Source: Pyrrhosoma nymphula (taxonomy: Eukaryota; Arthropoda; Insecta; Odonata; Coenagrionidae). Taken from it: a DNA stretch of 64,000 bases. Positions 1 to 12,687 of this stretch are shown in pieces. The notes under the pieces are model-generated. The model was not told where the DNA came from. It saw nothing but the letters and a program-made list of their open reading frames with translations, and did no database searches. The translations under genes and the position numbers were made by a program. The stretch spans positions 15,281,200-15,345,199 of the forward strand of contig OY754329.1 in assembly GCA_963573305.1 (NCBI GenBank), read 5' to 3'. Numbering within the stretch: position 1 is the stretch's first letter; the number at the start of each line of letters is the position of its first letter.

Positions 1-3000
1 GCCATTTGGGGCCCTTTAACAGTGGCGCTTCTTAATACTTTTCTCGAGCAAACGGCCGAGGCCGTGGAGTGTCAACTTTCCCAAGTTCTGTCCAATGCTA
101 CACTCTGGACTGGACTTTCACAATTTTATTTCACTGCAAGCACATAAGATCAAGTTCTACTACCCTATCGAAGCCCTTTTCACAGCGACATTATACTACT
201 AAGCCAATAGTTCCTTCAATGCCTCCCGAGAGCAAATTGAGCGCAGGAATTGAGACCTATTCCGCTGCATGAACATCCTCGAGTACGGCCGAGTTTATTT
301 CCGAAGAAAATTGAAGAGAAACGGCTCTTGAGAAGACAACACACCGAATATCCCCTCGCAACACGAAGTGCTCAACTACTTCAGAATAAACTAAATAATT
401 CGATGGCTCCATGCTTGATGAGGATCAAAGCAGTTTTTTATCTAGTGAACTTACACTACTCCTATCACAAAATGATCCACGAATAGTTCCAAAAGATCAA
501 CGTAGCTTGAATAATCATTTGAAGTTCTTGACTAATGGGAGCAGTAAGTTCGAAATCCCAAGAGCGGAATGTGCTCTTTGTTGTTTTATCAAGGCACTTC
601 GGCTTGTTCATCCTTAACCCACATGTTGATTTTTCTTTGAGCGCTCTATACACAACCGAAGTAAAGAACTCTCTACCAAACAACCCAAGTCTTACCTCTA
701 AAAATGGACCACGTTTTCTTGATACATGTACAAAACCTTCCTCTGATACCGCGCTTAGAGACTTTTTAGACAAAAGTAGCGACAATTCGATCGATAACTT
801 CGCCGTTATCTTCATGATAAAATTTGCACCTTACACCCAAGTAACTACTATTCCTATACATAAAAGTAAAGTGAAAGTTCTAAGACTGCAACAATGTGGC
901 AGATATAATAGAAGAGAAATGACAATTTGGGGAAAATTTGAAGGCGGAGAAAGTTATGGACCAGATAAAATAGTTATATAATATATTTAAGAAATCTTTA
1001 ATTAACATGATGAATGAACAGCAAGGTTAACGTTAGTTGTAACATTTGCACGAAGAGATTTTTCCTACCTCAAAGTTTTATTTTCAATGCGTCGTAATAT
1101 ACTTAGTACCTAACATCATGAATCCTTTCCTTCCTTTACTCTTTCCACAGCTTGTGAGCCATAAGGAGGTCAATGTTTACCTTTTGGTAAGTCAGATTTG
1201 CAAGAGAAATATCGAGTAAAGTGGTTTGAACAGAACGGCCGACGGAGACAAGCATCAAGTATGTAGACTTTAGAGAGGGTAGCTAAGCACAAAGCGGGTC
1301 GAATGTTTCTGCATTTTCGGGTGTTAACCGCGTAAGTTGTTTTCCATGACAACGGTTCACATGGCAACGGTGGAACATATAACGAGTCGTTCAAACTTGA
1401 GAGCCGATAATCCTGTGGTGACTTCAGACGCAACTTTCAATTCAGAAAAAGTGAAAAATAATACTCATATGATATCACATGCGCAGTTGAAAATTTTCAT
1501 TGCTAGTCAAACCTCTTTCGCAGAATCCTGGAAATTTTAGAGACCTATTAATTTGGACACGTGAGAGAGACGTGAGAATGGACACGTTGTTCCTCATGAG
1601 CTAAATTGATAAGAGGCAGGCGACCATGCTAATCTTTTCACTACCTATGGTTATCCTTTTGATCTGTTGGGAGCAAGCACGATTGAAGTGATGCCAACAT
1701 TCTTTTAAAGGCTTTTTTCGACGGCTACTCCACTCACCAGAGCCACATCCCTCTCTACTTGCTGTCTGCTCAGTCGTGACAGTAGACTTCCTCTTGCATG
1801 AGGATCGGACCAATATTTGGCTTCCGCAATGAATTGCCCCTAAGTACCTTTTCCCTCCTAATCCACTTCCCATACTCATCTGAAGTATGCAGAATAGGTA
1901 ATTTCTCGATTAAGGTGATTTGAGCGAGATAGTTCCCTAGTCATAATGGAGACCATATTCAAATTTTATTCTTTGATTTCAGCGTCTATAAGAAGTACGA
2001 AATAAATATTGTTATATTAATGGCGCTAAGATATAGTTATATATGCCCAAAATTCTCATTAATTAAATAAATAAAGCTACATAAGTCTCTAACTTGACTC
2101 ATTTTTCCCCGCCGAAAGGCTGAATACCCTTTAAAACAGCAGTTTTTTTTGCGATTCTGTAAAAGTTACTGTGGTGAGTAATAGATTATTTTTTATAAAT
2201 AGATGAGAAAATATGCAATATATACACCTTTACAAAAAGGGAGGAATCAGGCGAGATGTTGTGGAATATGAACATAACAACTTTCTTAGTTCTTATTATA
2301 TACACCGTTAGTTTTTTAACGAAATCTAGGTGTTATAAATTCCTATTTCCTTCAATATACTCCCTCGGGAGCGCTCAGCCATAATCTATCCCATGTAAAA
2401 CAGCTTATATTTCCAGGAAAATTGCTCGAAAAGTAGTTCGACAAGGGGTTGATATTTTGACATCATTGGAAAGATGAGAGTTGTTTCTTTAAAATGAGGC
2501 CAAATTCATCAAACTCTAGGTGAAGTGATTTTTCGCTCAAACTACCTTATGCTGCACACACAACCCAACAACTACCTTAATATTACATTTCTTGATTTCT
2601 CGATTTAAGTAAAATGCCTGGAGACTCCCAAACATTCTACACGTAAGGTAAAAACCACATTTTCAGAGTTTTTATTTAATTATTTTAAAGTCGTCAATTA
2701 ACTTCCATAGAGCTTAACTGGAACACGAGTGGAGGAGAAGCATATCTTGTGTCACCAAAAGGAATGAGTTCCTTACGCATTCCTCAAACATTATCTTCCT
2801 TGCCTCCGTCCTTATAACGCCAGAAATTTCTTTAGAATTCTTCTAAGAATATTATCTAGGTTTGTCGTCAGGTAGTGTAGCTCTAAGTAGTAGTAGTACT
2901 CCCTAACACTTGAATCCTTATCTGTTATCTAGTACTAACAGCACGCCGTGCATGTTTTCTTCATAAGTCTTGAATCTCTGTCCGTTTATGTAGCTAGCAA

Positions 3001-3164
3001 AATACATAACTACTAACGGTCCCTCTCCATTGTGATAATATCTGTAGTGTAGTGCATGCTTGTGATGCTTCGTCTCGTGACAAGCATTAGTGATTTATGC
3101 TAATGCATAATTAGTCGTAGTTACACTAACTTTAGGGTATAGTGTAATGCATGTTGGTGAACAC
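1..3164. other. AT-rich stretch with no recognised gene
   Basis: No known protein family, RNA gene or terminal repeat is visible here. The longest open frame is 535-981 on the plus strand (148 codons). Its composition is unremarkable and I recognise no domain in it, so it may be a chance frame. The rest is broken by stops in all frames. Confidence 0.5.
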
Positions 3165-3228
3165 TCACCCCCTGCCACACACCCCTGAGGTGGCTTGCGG
3201 GGTATTTTGTAGTTGTAGATATGGATGA
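3165..3228 (+). repeat. Dispersed repeat T, 3' end fragment (copy 1)
   Basis: Degenerate copy of the conserved tail found again near 12.6, 23.1 and 26.3 kb. It has a CCTGCCACACACCCC block, then GGTGGCTTGCGGGGTA, ending in a short GTAGATATGGATG run. The CCAC/GTGG pairs can form a stem-loop, and the tandem GATGTA-like tail is typical of RTE-type LINE 3' ends or SINEs that borrow them. This copy is the most diverged. Confidence 0.6.
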
Positions 3229-4009
3229 ATAAAATAGCCACGGACTCCTATGGTTATTGCCTAGAATAACCAAAAGATATATAACCGCATCTGGCTGATA
3301 AAAAGGCCAAGAACTTTTGCAGTTTAAGTTCCAATCGTAAGACGTATTCCATCGTAAAAATAGCGTACTGCTTTTCTTGGTGGCATTAGATTTTTTACGA
3401 AATTATTTTGAGTACCAATTCGGGTAATATTACTTACAAACTTATATTGGCGTAAATGGATAAATGATTACTCACAATTATAATAAGAAAACTCAAAGCA
3501 GCGAGGGGACAAACTAGAGCTTAGGTGAACTATTTTATGGATTCTCGAGCACGATTATTGTGAAATAAGGAGCCTCACACGCCGAAAGTCAAACCCACAG
3601 GGTAATGAACTAAAGAATAAGGGATTTAAATCCTTTCCACCGTTCCATCGAGGAACAATGGGTAAAATGTATAGGGATTAATTTTGTCAGCTTATTAAAA
3701 TATTTTGAAAAAATCAGTATGAGCTTTCTCTGTAGTGAGATTTTCTTAGCAATTACTTCTGACCTTCCGTGCCTTCGTTAAGTGGCATTAAACCTTGTAC
3801 ACTCCTGTGAAATATGACTGTAAAACACATCCTTCCATCTCAATGCAATTCATAATCATCTACTCCCAACCTATGCTATTCTGAATACCTCCACCCCGTA
3901 TTCGAGGCATCAACAATAAAATATATATTGTCCATTACCCGTGTCTCATCCACAAGCATTCAATCCTCAAAAAGATTATTCAAGTGCTCTACTCCAATTT
4001 TCTTCCTCC
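3229..4009. other. No gene seen
   Basis: AT-rich DNA with stops in all six frames and no recognised repeat other than the flanking elements. Confidence 0.5.
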
Positions 4010-4013
4010 TTAA

Positions 4014-4567
4014 GGTGGTTCCCCCGTATAATCACTTAAATGTCATTTTATTCATATTCTGTCTACTTAAGATAAACTTGTCCTCTATCTGACGTGAGCA
4101 ACAAAATGTTACCTTTCAACGCTAATTTATTCTCTAATTGAACTTAAAATTACATAGTGTTCAATGGGAGAATGTGGGAAATACGAGGAAAATAGTATTT
4201 TTCCATAAAATATAAATGCCACTTTCAATGAAAACTGTTTATAAGAAGGAAATTATCCAGATAATTTGAATAAAAATAAAATACAGGCATCTTACCACCT
4301 TATTTTTATAGTTATTGGGGAATTAATGCCGTAATTGAAGTAAAAATGCGGTAATTCGTTAAAAATGGCGCTGCAGTCGGCTCCTAAGACTAGGAGAAAG
4401 TGCTAATTTAAAATACATTCGTGAGATAATCTGAACTTTTACCGCCTTACTTTTGGTTTCCCATAGGTAACGCATTCCATCAGCGAAATCAGGATTTTTT
4501 TTACAAAATATAAAAAAATGTGGAATTTAGTATTTGTTTTGACTCACACAGTCGCGGTGGAACCTCC
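4014..4567. mobile_element. TTAA-flanked MITE X, copy 1 (uninterrupted)
   Basis: About 554 bp, collinear with 45040-48592 once the Helitron there is removed. The ends are inverted: GGTGGTTCCCCCG at the left, and a right end whose reverse complement reads AGGAGGTTCCACCG. TTAA precedes the left end and TCAA follows the right, as expected for a mutated TTAA duplication of piggyBac-type insertion. The terminus is itself a small palindrome (GGTGGnnCCACC). No coding capacity is seen. The sequence around 4351-4360 is the intact form of the site used by the Helitron in copy 2. Confidence 0.75.
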
Positions 4568-6178
4568 TCAACTTCAAATCGGAATTTTTCACCCCTGTCT
4601 CTGTACTAGCAAGCGTTAATTAAACATCCATTAAGAAGTGAAGTTAATATTCACAAGAAGTGAAATGAACTTAATCGTCCATTGAGAAGGCATCTGATAA
4701 GGTGGACTGGACAAAATTAATGAGAACTTTGAAGAATAAGTCGATTGGAGGGACAGACGTCTCATTCGGAATAGAGACTTGAAGAATACTTCAAGGACTC
4801 AATAGAACAGTTATTGGTCAAAACATTATCAATGAATTTAAAAGCGTAGGATGATGCAGACGTACATTAGACAGTGATCTAGACTAGTGTTAAGTCTCAA
4901 CTGAATTAAATCGTCAACCCCAAAATTCCGAGACGGTATTCTCCCTAATCTCCGAATTTCAATGGACTAATTTCGTCAGCAAATAAGGCACGGGAGAATG
5001 ATTTGAATGCTCAGGTAATACAATTTCAAAACATTACCTTTAATTAAAGGTCGTTAATTAAATCGTATAAGAATGAAAGCCATGTTTCCCACGGGTGTTA
5101 GATGCAGTGACGGTAGAATAGGTAGAGAACTTCCATTTTATTCTGAATTCATAGAAAAAAGCGGTCAATAATCTCCATGGAAATCAAGTAAAAGTGAAAA
5201 GAGCGGATTCTGGATTATGACTAGGGCTTCTAGGTAAGTTATTAACTAAAATGAGAGAAGCGCGGAGCACTAGAATGCCCATTAGTCAAGGACTTTTTTT
5301 ATTGACTGCTGATTTCGCTTTTCGGTTTCGAGGAATATTTCTTCATGGAATCGTACGAGTCCTTCCAGACGTTAAAGGATTTCCACTAAAATAGAAAAAT
5401 ATTTGTCCTCAATGTCATAACTTAAATTATATTCTCTTTATACCAACCAATTTTTCCATATTAAACTTGAAATGAAGAGAACTTACATGCAAGAATGGGT
5501 GCAAAATTAGAAAATCTGATTTTATTCAGCCATTATTGAATCGCAACCTTGTGAAAAACCAATATATATGCGGAATATTATACCATTGAATGAACAAAGT
5601 TATTTTCACTCTTCAGAATATGCAGTCTATGCACTAAATTTTGATTTTCAGGGAAATTATTGCATACTGAGGTGAAAATGAGTTACTTCGAAAGAAATGA
5701 CCCTTAAATTGTCTCCATGGGTTGGAAAACGTATGCATTCAAAGAATTTATGCGTATAATAATCAAAGTTTCCAGTGAGTTATCATTTTCAATAGACATG
5801 GCTATCAGTGAATACTGTGTCGATCAATATATACGAATAAGTGAAATATTTCAATTACTCTGGCAAATTAAACCACGCAGGAATCTCATAGAGGAGACGC
5901 ACAACTAAAACGGCAAGGGATGTAGCTAACACGGGCTTAAATTTAGTTCCCACGCCCTAGTTCGCCGGCCCTGATGGCGGCGGGGTTAACTCTGGGACTT
6001 GTTTTTACAAATGCCGAATATTTATACCCCCGTATCTCCACAAAAACTCAACATTTTTCATAAAAATTGTGTATACGAGCTAATGGCCTTATAGGGATAA
6101 CACAAAACATTTTGTGTAAATCTTCGTGTGAAAGGGAGGGCAACTCGTCCGTGATTTCACATGGAATGACCCATTATA
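4568..6178. other. No gene; possible solo piggyBac-like end at 5937-5989
   Basis: Mostly unassigned AT-rich DNA. At 5937-5989 a GC-rich block ends in CGGCGGGGTTAA and loosely matches the layout of the piggyBac-like 3' end at 7515-7518 (AAATTT, a GC-rich block, then GGGTTAA). It may be a leftover terminus, but no partner end was found. Confidence 0.35.
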
Positions 6179-6383
6179 GTCCAGCCAATGAAAGCCCAAA
6201 AAGGGGTTGTGGAGGACATGGAAGAGGACAGAGACCAAACTTCAGGGATGAGTTTGAAGTCGATAGGAGGTAATCATACTTTAAGTCCCCGGGCCTAGAA
6301 GGGGAGGGCCTTTTTTGTTTTTCGCTCATATCATGAAAACGGTGCGTTGTAGCGAAGATATTACTGATTCTAAAATTGAAAAT
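6179..6383 (+). repeat. Inverted repeat, left arm (partner 8283-8512)
   Basis: About 205 bp recurs inverted at 8283-8512. Shared landmarks include GGGGTTGT, GAGGACATG, ACCAAACTTCAGGGAT, TTTGAAGTCGATAGGAG and TTTTTCGCTCATATCATG. The arms differ by substitutions and small indels, so the duplication is old. The arm ends where the piggyBac coding remnant begins, so the pair brackets that remnant. Confidence 0.75.
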
Positions 6384-7332
6384 TGAGGACGATGCGGGTT
6401 CATACAATATATGCCCAATAAGCCGGCTAAGTACGGTCGGAAAATGTACGCTCTTTGTGACGCCAAAACGTTTTACACTTTCAATTTAGAAGTATACTGC
6501 GGGAAACAGGTGCCTGGGCCTTATCTCAAAACAAAGAAACCTGATGACATTGTGAAAAGACTAGTTGAACCTATAGAGGGTTCAAAGTGAAATGTAACTA
6601 CTGATAACTACTACACAAGTTATCTTCTGGCAAAAGATCTCCTTGAGAGGAGCCTAATCCTACTTGGAACTATAAAAAAAAATAAAAGAGAGATTCCACC
6701 TGAATATTTAGCTAGTAAAACAAGATAAATCTGGTCGACGCTCTACGGTTTCCTTTACGATCACTGTCTGTCTTCCTCGACCCCAAAAAGAAATAAGGCT
6801 GTTATATTTCTATCTTCCATGCATAATACAAATGAGATCGACGATCAAACAAAAAAATCTGTTATAAACCAGGACTGTAACGCCACAAAAGTGGGAGTTG
6901 ACACCGCGGACCAAATGTGTGCATCCTACTCTACTTGTAGACTTAATATAAGATGGCCTCTCGCGTTATTTTATCGGCTTCTTGATATCGCAGGACGCGA
7001 ATATTAACGCGAATAATATTTTCAACTGCAATAATGCTGATAAAAGACGCAGAAGAAGATTTTTTTTAATGTGGCTCTTAGTCTAATGGAAGCTCATCTT
7101 CAAAGCAGATCTACTCTCGTGAACTTGCCTAAAGAAAAAAAATAATTTTTAGGAAAACATAAGAACAAGGAACCGGTTCCTGATGCATCAAAACCAGGAT
7201 TATGCCATGTTGTCGGGTGGCATAAAAATATCTAGTCTAAAATTGTGCGCCAGAGTTGAAAAAACAGTGTATGCAAGAGGCATTGTCGTCAAGAGATAAC
7301 ATGTATCAGATGAGCATGACCTAGATATGAAC
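6384..7332 (+). pseudogene. Degenerate piggyBac transposase
   Basis: Reading through several stops and frameshifts gives the conserved second half of a piggyBac (PGBD-type DDE) transposase. The pieces are a YMPNKPAKYG block at about 6405-6435, then KMYALCDAKTFYTFNLEVY, the NVTTDNYYTSYLLAKDLL block near 6590-6640, and GTIKKNKREIP near 6668. At 6819-7007 an open stretch carries MHN, KVGVDTADQMCASYSTCR and RWPLALFYRLLDIAG, which are hallmarks of the C-terminal catalytic region. Cys/His remnants of the C-terminal cysteine-rich domain follow to about 7330. The N-terminal third is absent because the left inverted-repeat arm ends where coding similarity starts. The element is non-functional. Confidence 0.85.
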
Positions 7333-7439
7333 AAAGATGATTAACAATGTACATTCAATGTCAAACAATAAAAGGTGCAACTGTAACAACTTAATCAGTC
7401 TTTTTTATTAGTAAATTACCTTTTCCTTAAATATGGAAA

Positions 7440-7518
7440 CGCAATTTATATTTGCGTTAAATTTGCCGCGGCGCTCCCACTCGCGGGAGTGAATTTGGCG
7501 CGCCCACCGGAGGGTTAA
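7440..7518 (+). mobile_element. piggyBac-like 3' terminus ending in TTAA
   Basis: Lies about 110 bp after the transposase remnant. It has a GC-rich palindrome (CTCCCACTCGCGGGAG, 7474-7489), then a GGCGCGCC run and a terminus reading CCGGAGGGTTAA, with TTAA at 7515-7518. Read inward, the end is CCCTCCGGTG after TTAA, matching the CCYT-type piggyBac terminus. The matching 5' end was not found. Confidence 0.55.
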
Positions 7519-8282
7519 AGTGCAATGTACCAATTTACGTGAAGTAATTTATTAAATTACATATGCTGTCTGAGAGCTTTCTTCCCTAAAGGTCAATTTT
7601 TCTAAAATAGACAGAGTTCGTGCGACAGGGGGCTCTTATTTACCCCGAATGACCCATGCTTGACGCGTTTCATAAATTACTATGAGCGGCACAATAACCA
7701 TCGTGGTAGCCTAGTCATATACTGTAGATCACAAAAACCGCTTACCTAACTTCCTCATAGAAAGTTGAAAAAATGAATTTTAGTCAACTTTTACCGATTT
7801 AGGACCACTGTGCGGCAGCATGAGTGTATACTTTAACATGTGTGAAAAAAGTGAGTATACATAAGCCTACTGTATATTTAGCTCATTACACACATTTTGT
7901 TATGCGTTATGTATATTAACACAACATATAACTATATTAACAATATACAACCTTAGAAAAGCGGGAAAGAGCGATGTGAGGTTTTCTTACGAAATTCCGC
8001 AATTTCCCTAGAAAATTGAAATTGCTGAAACAATTGACCAGTTGAAGATGAAAAATTAAGTGATGTCTCATTTTAAAGGTAATGTTATTTTCTACAACTA
8101 TGTTCCGGAATACTTTTCTGTAAAACTAATGGCTGAGCCGCTAGAAGGAAAGGTTGGTCAAAAAATGTGAGGAAATTAAGCTTTTTTTTCAAAATTTTGC
8201 AATTTTCGCTAGCATATATCTCGATAACTATGAGGGATAGAAATAAATGTATAAGGAACTATTTTGTAGTAAATATTGTCAG
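7519..8282. other. No gene seen
   Basis: AT-rich spacer between the piggyBac terminus and the right inverted-repeat arm. No open frame or known motif stands out. Confidence 0.5.
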
Positions 8283-8512
8283 TTTCAATTTTAGATTCAG
8301 TAATATCTTTGCTAAAACGCACCGTTTTAGCACCGCACCATGATATGAGCGAAAAACAAAAAACGGACTTTCTGCGCCCCTCCCTCCCCCCCGCACACCT
8401 CCTAGGTCCGGTGACTTAAAGTATGTTTATCTCCTATCGACTTCAAACATATCCCTGAAGTTTGGTTTCTGTCCTCTTTCATGTCCTCTACAACCCCTTC
8501 ATTGACTGGACG
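8283..8512 (-). repeat. Inverted repeat, right arm (partner 6179-6383)
   Basis: Reverse-complement counterpart of the 6179 arm. The inner ends match through a block reading ATATTACTGA then TCTAAAATTGAAA. The outer ends match through GTCCAGYCAATGAA. This arm is longer because of an extra purine-rich insertion. Together the arms enclose about 1.9 kb. Confidence 0.75.
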
Positions 8513-9499
8513 ATTAGTAATTTCACAATTATTGTGGCCAACGTCAATATCAAAACAGTCACTGCTGCTACCCAATTATGTATTCATTATCGATTGAGAC
8601 AGATGTCTCAGTGAAAAGTATAACATTCTATTCATTGAAGTGACATTCTAATTCCGCGAAAGACATTTCTCAATTAAATCTGGTGACATCGGGGTAGAAA
8701 CATTATTTGTAAAAGGCGTCGAAGTCCAGGGGTCGCTGCCTTGGATGAAAGGTCAACGGCTGGACAAACCCCATCTCCCAAGAAACGTGTGATTTGCACT
8801 TCGGGGAGGGAGGAGAGGTGGAAAGGGAATGAGATGGCACAAAATACGGAAGGGCGTGTCGTCAAACAAACGCATCCCCCTGGAAACATTCGGAGAATCC
8901 GAAATGGGATTCCTCGGAAACTCGATTCCATTTCGGAATAAAAGCAAACATTTCCCCTTGCTCACCAGAGAGATGGGGAATTTTCAAAGAGGTGAAAAAT
9001 GGGTTTTCCCATGTCATGCGACGCAACCCCAGGTATGGCCACGGCGAGGAAGAAATAATCTGGACAGTAAAGGATATGTTTGTTTCTGCCACGCAATTAA
9101 AAAGAAAATTTAGGAAAATTTCAAATAAATACTTTTAGCTACATTCGCAGAAATGTTAAATACATGTGTTTCAATTTTGAAAACCAATGATGATTCACAT
9201 ATTACTTAGGTATATTAATTTTTCGTTTCGCGTACTAAGGATGAAATGCGATAGAATAAGAATATATACCAGAAATTTACAGATATTAAGGATTTATATT
9301 ACGTGTTACGACAAGTTATGTAGTTGGTATAGCAAAACAGTATCTATCGCTTTTTTACGTTCATTTCGTGCACACCCATGAAAAAAAGCGAAGTGTCAGA
9401 TTAAAGCTAAGCAATAGCATTGGATATGAAACCAAAATTCTAAATTTTTATCATTCTGTAAAAATAAATCTATATTGTAACGATTTATTTTTTTTTTAA
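8513..9499. other. No gene seen
   Basis: Several overlapping short frames on both strands between 8674 and 9113 are mutually exclusive and resemble no family I know. I treat them as chance frames in a locally GC-richer patch. Confidence 0.45.
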
Positions 9500-9514
9500 A
9501 TAAGCTATTTTATT

Positions 9515-9676
9515 GATTTCAGGCTTTCCCGGCGAAGATTTATATCAGGGATCTTTCGGGGTTTGCACCGGGTAGTTAGGTCCATGGCGGCCGACGTTTC
9601 GATGCTCGAGTCGAGCATCGAAACGTCGGCCGCCATGGACCTAACAACCCGGTGCAAACCCCGAAAGATCCCTGAT
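9515..9676. mobile_element. Palindromic insertion A with 15-bp target duplication
   Basis: A 162-bp insertion lies between two exact copies of ATAAGCTATTTTATT (9500-9514 and 9677-9691). Nearly all of it is one palindrome: arms 9541-9609 and 9611-9679 pair over 69 bp with one mismatch and a single central base. Both arms contain GAAACGTCGG, which is also present in the PLE 3' region at 43.7 kb. A variable-length, retroposon-like duplication plus this motif suggests a Penelope-related or hammerhead-bearing short retroelement rather than a cut-and-paste MITE. There is no coding capacity. Confidence 0.75.
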
Positions 9677-9691
9677 ATAAGCTATTTTATT

Positions 9692-11332
9692 CTTAGAGGT
9701 GTATCTGTATAATGAATGACCAACAGTTAACTTAACTTTCTCGCACAAGTATGTAATTACATGACCATGATTTTGATGGTGCAATTCAACTTCAGATGAT
9801 AAGCGTATTCTCTCCTCCTAAAATATGTGGTCGCCTAAAACTTCTCCACGAACAATCACAGGTTTCTTACCCAAGCTACTTACACTTTTACAGTTACACA
9901 CTCTTACACTTTTATAGCAATTTTCACTTTCATAATTTCTTTCCAAAAACGGTAAAATATCCAAAATTTCATTTGTTGCTGTTTTGGAGTTTTGTTCCTG
10001 AGATATTTTCTCTTAAATTTATACCTTCTTTCACTCAAAAAATTACTATATATTCATTCTCTTTAGTAATCTCAGGTTACAATTTCTTACTCACCATAAT
10101 CCTCAAGGTATGGCAGAATGAAAACACCATCCTGGGTTTCTAACATCTAGGGTTTTTCAATCCTGGACATCAAATTTTGTTTTCATAGGGACTGGAAATA
10201 TAACATTTTACCTTAGTACTACTACTTGTAGGATAATTATCATAGTGACGTATGTATATTTTAAGGAGCCCCAATACAACTGATTCAGCTGAAGTTTTCC
10301 TAAGAATACCTACCTCACTCTTTTCCGTATCGTGAATATCTTCAGCTATAGGTATTTTAATTCCTTTGCGCTCTAAGAGTGCAGTACCATAGAATAAGTA
10401 TATTAGTCAATTACAGAACGAATGAAGGTAATAGCTGAGATTCTGCACCTATTTTCCTCCACTTGTTCTATAGTAATTTCCCTTTTACTTTACTAGTCCT
10501 TTATCCAGTTCCTGATTACCCACTCTTCAGGGCAAAATACCTCTCAGTTGTCTCTTCAAAATGCCACAGGAAAAATTTCCCGTGGTATTGCACCCATATT
10601 CCTAATTGGTATTAGAAGGATGCATCTGGTAATTAGAAGCCTCTGGCTGTTCATAAAATCTGCCTCTCCTGTGAAAAATATAACGCTGAAAAAGTTTTTC
10701 GAAGTTTGAAAACTGTTTTCATCTCACGGAACTCAAATGACATTACGAATATCAGAGCAAAAAAAGTCAACTATGAAACACTCCGCTATAACACTCCTTC
10801 TCTATTCAAATCTTAACATTATTGATTGTGGATCTCCAACCTGCAGTAACAATCATTATAAGAATGACGAATAAAAACATCAATCTTCCACAGATGTATT
10901 GAATGGCACGACGTATTTCACCACTGTGTGGCATAATCATGTGCAGGATTCTTTGGTTGAACTCCCTCCCCACCCCACTTACCTCCTCCCAACTCATCTC
11001 CTACCCCCATCCCTAACGCTTCATTCTAGGACTAATACGTATATGTAAGTACGACCTAACCCGAACAATCCTGCGAATTATTATGCCACAGAGTGGAGAA
11101 ACGCGGCGCGCCATTGAATAAATCTGTGAAAGATAACCACTACATCTGTTTTATTCATCATGGAAATCGATAATTTTCACCAGATCCAGCCTGACAATGT
11201 TATGTTTGTCATTATTAGTATTTTTTCACAATTTAGTAAAATTTTGTTATTATACTTCCATTATAACTCTCTATAGAATGAGTAACGTCCTTCGATGTGC
11301 GAACACTTTGGAAATAAATTAGAATAAACCAT
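9692..11332. other. No gene seen
   Basis: The longest frame is 9796-10143 on plus (115 codons, rich in Phe/Ser/Tyr). It reflects pyrimidine-rich composition and has no recognisable domain. No inverted or direct repeat was noticed. Confidence 0.45.
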
Positions 11333-12135
11333 TAAAGGTGCGGTCCAAAAAGCACTACGGGGCGCTCCAGACGTTCCCGCCGAAAACGCTCCAGAGCATC
11401 GGTTCACGTTCGCTCCCAGTGCTCCGAATGACTCCCAGGGGAAAGCATTTTGGACCGGTTTCGGAGCGTTTGTGGCAAAGTGTCATGGCCGCCGTTTTTT
11501 GTTGTTCGGAAAGAAGGAATCGTCTGCTATTTGCATTGGAATATACCTGCTTTCAGACGAATTCTAGTTTCCCAAGATGATTAATTAATCTGTTAATGGT
11601 CAGTTCGGATTTCTGGCAATCTTGTGAGTAATGACGGAGACGATGGCTACTATTTTTATGATAACAAGGGAGATAAATCGGGGAGGCACTGCTTTCAATC
11701 GACTATTGGGACTCAAGTTTTTCAAATGGAATTCATATATTTGGCTATCTATTAACATCTTGCACCTACATTACTTTAAAATTAATTATAAACTAAAACC
11801 ATGCACTCTTACTTAACTTTCCCGAAGTTTGCTGATAATGTGATGGTTTTCTGCAATAGGTTTCATAACCGTACCTATAATGATAAACAATCGACCTGAA
11901 AATTTGGCTCATAACACTTGAGAAAAAGCTCAGAATTATATCCATGTCAAAAGATTCAAGGCATATTATTGGTCTGGAATACTTCGACTTTCACACGGCC
12001 TCTACATGAAGTACGGTGTTTGTATACGCACGAAAACCTATTCTCACACCATTGAAATTTCAGAACACGAAAAATGTTTTACTCCAACAACCGTCTAAAT
12101 AAAAAGATATGATTAATAATTCACTTGCGTTCATG

Positions 12136-12397
12136 AATCCACGATACGTATGTGATGTAAGGGGAGAATGATAGAACTATCTGCCTGACGTATTTAAAAA
12201 ACTCTGATTCCAAGCCACCAATGATGCGAAGAGAGCGATGTGAAAGGATCGGAGTGATGTGAATCACACGAAATGGAAAGATTCCTTCTCCTGCAGGGAT
12301 GAGTGTAAAGATGTGATCGGGGCAGCAAAGGTGGGGAATAGTGATGAATATACTGAAAAATAGTTACTAGAGAGGAAAAACTGGGCCATGGGAAATA
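12136..12397 (+). repeat. Repeat Y, copy 1
   Basis: About 262 bp repeated in the same orientation at 15018-15280 with only scattered differences. Landmarks are CCACGATACGTATGTGAT at the start and GGTGGGGAATAGTGATG near the end. There is no coding capacity and the class is unknown. It sits inside the TAA-flanked element and directly abuts repeat T. Confidence 0.75.
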
Positions 12398-12687
12398 GCA
12401 TCTCGTAGTATTCATAAATTAACAGTATCAGTAATATTAACCACTAGATGTGTCTATAGCATTTCTCTGCATGTTTGCATGTTCATTTACGTATCACTCT
12501 CCCAGTTTCTGGTTTGACTGCGCACTATTCTCCTGACAGCTTTTTGGCCTTCACCTAGCGCCAGGGGGAGCGTGCGAGGTTCTGATTTGTTCTGGGACGA
12601 GTGCTGCATGCCTAGTGTGGAATCACCCCGTGCCACACACCCTAGTGGTGGCTTGCACGGTACATCGTAGATGTAGATGTAGATGAA
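12397..12687 (+). repeat. Dispersed repeat T, copy 2
   Basis: About 290 bp. It begins CATCTCGTAGTATTCAT, carries TATCACTCTCCCAGTTTCTG and GGGACGAGTGCTGCATGCC, and ends in the conserved GTGCCACACACCCTAG / GTGGTGGCTTGCACGGTA tail plus (GATGTA)3. It matches copies at 22891 and 26017. The tandem tail and stem-loop-forming 3' end suggest an RTE-type LINE 3' region or a SINE using it. Confidence 0.75.

Noticed and set aside
535..981. 148-codon plus-strand ORF as a gene
   Set aside because: No domain, no splice context and no supporting features; left as unassigned.
9541..9679. Palindrome A as a tRNA, terminator or microRNA precursor
   Set aside because: A 15-bp target duplication outside shows that it is an insertion, and there are no pol III boxes.
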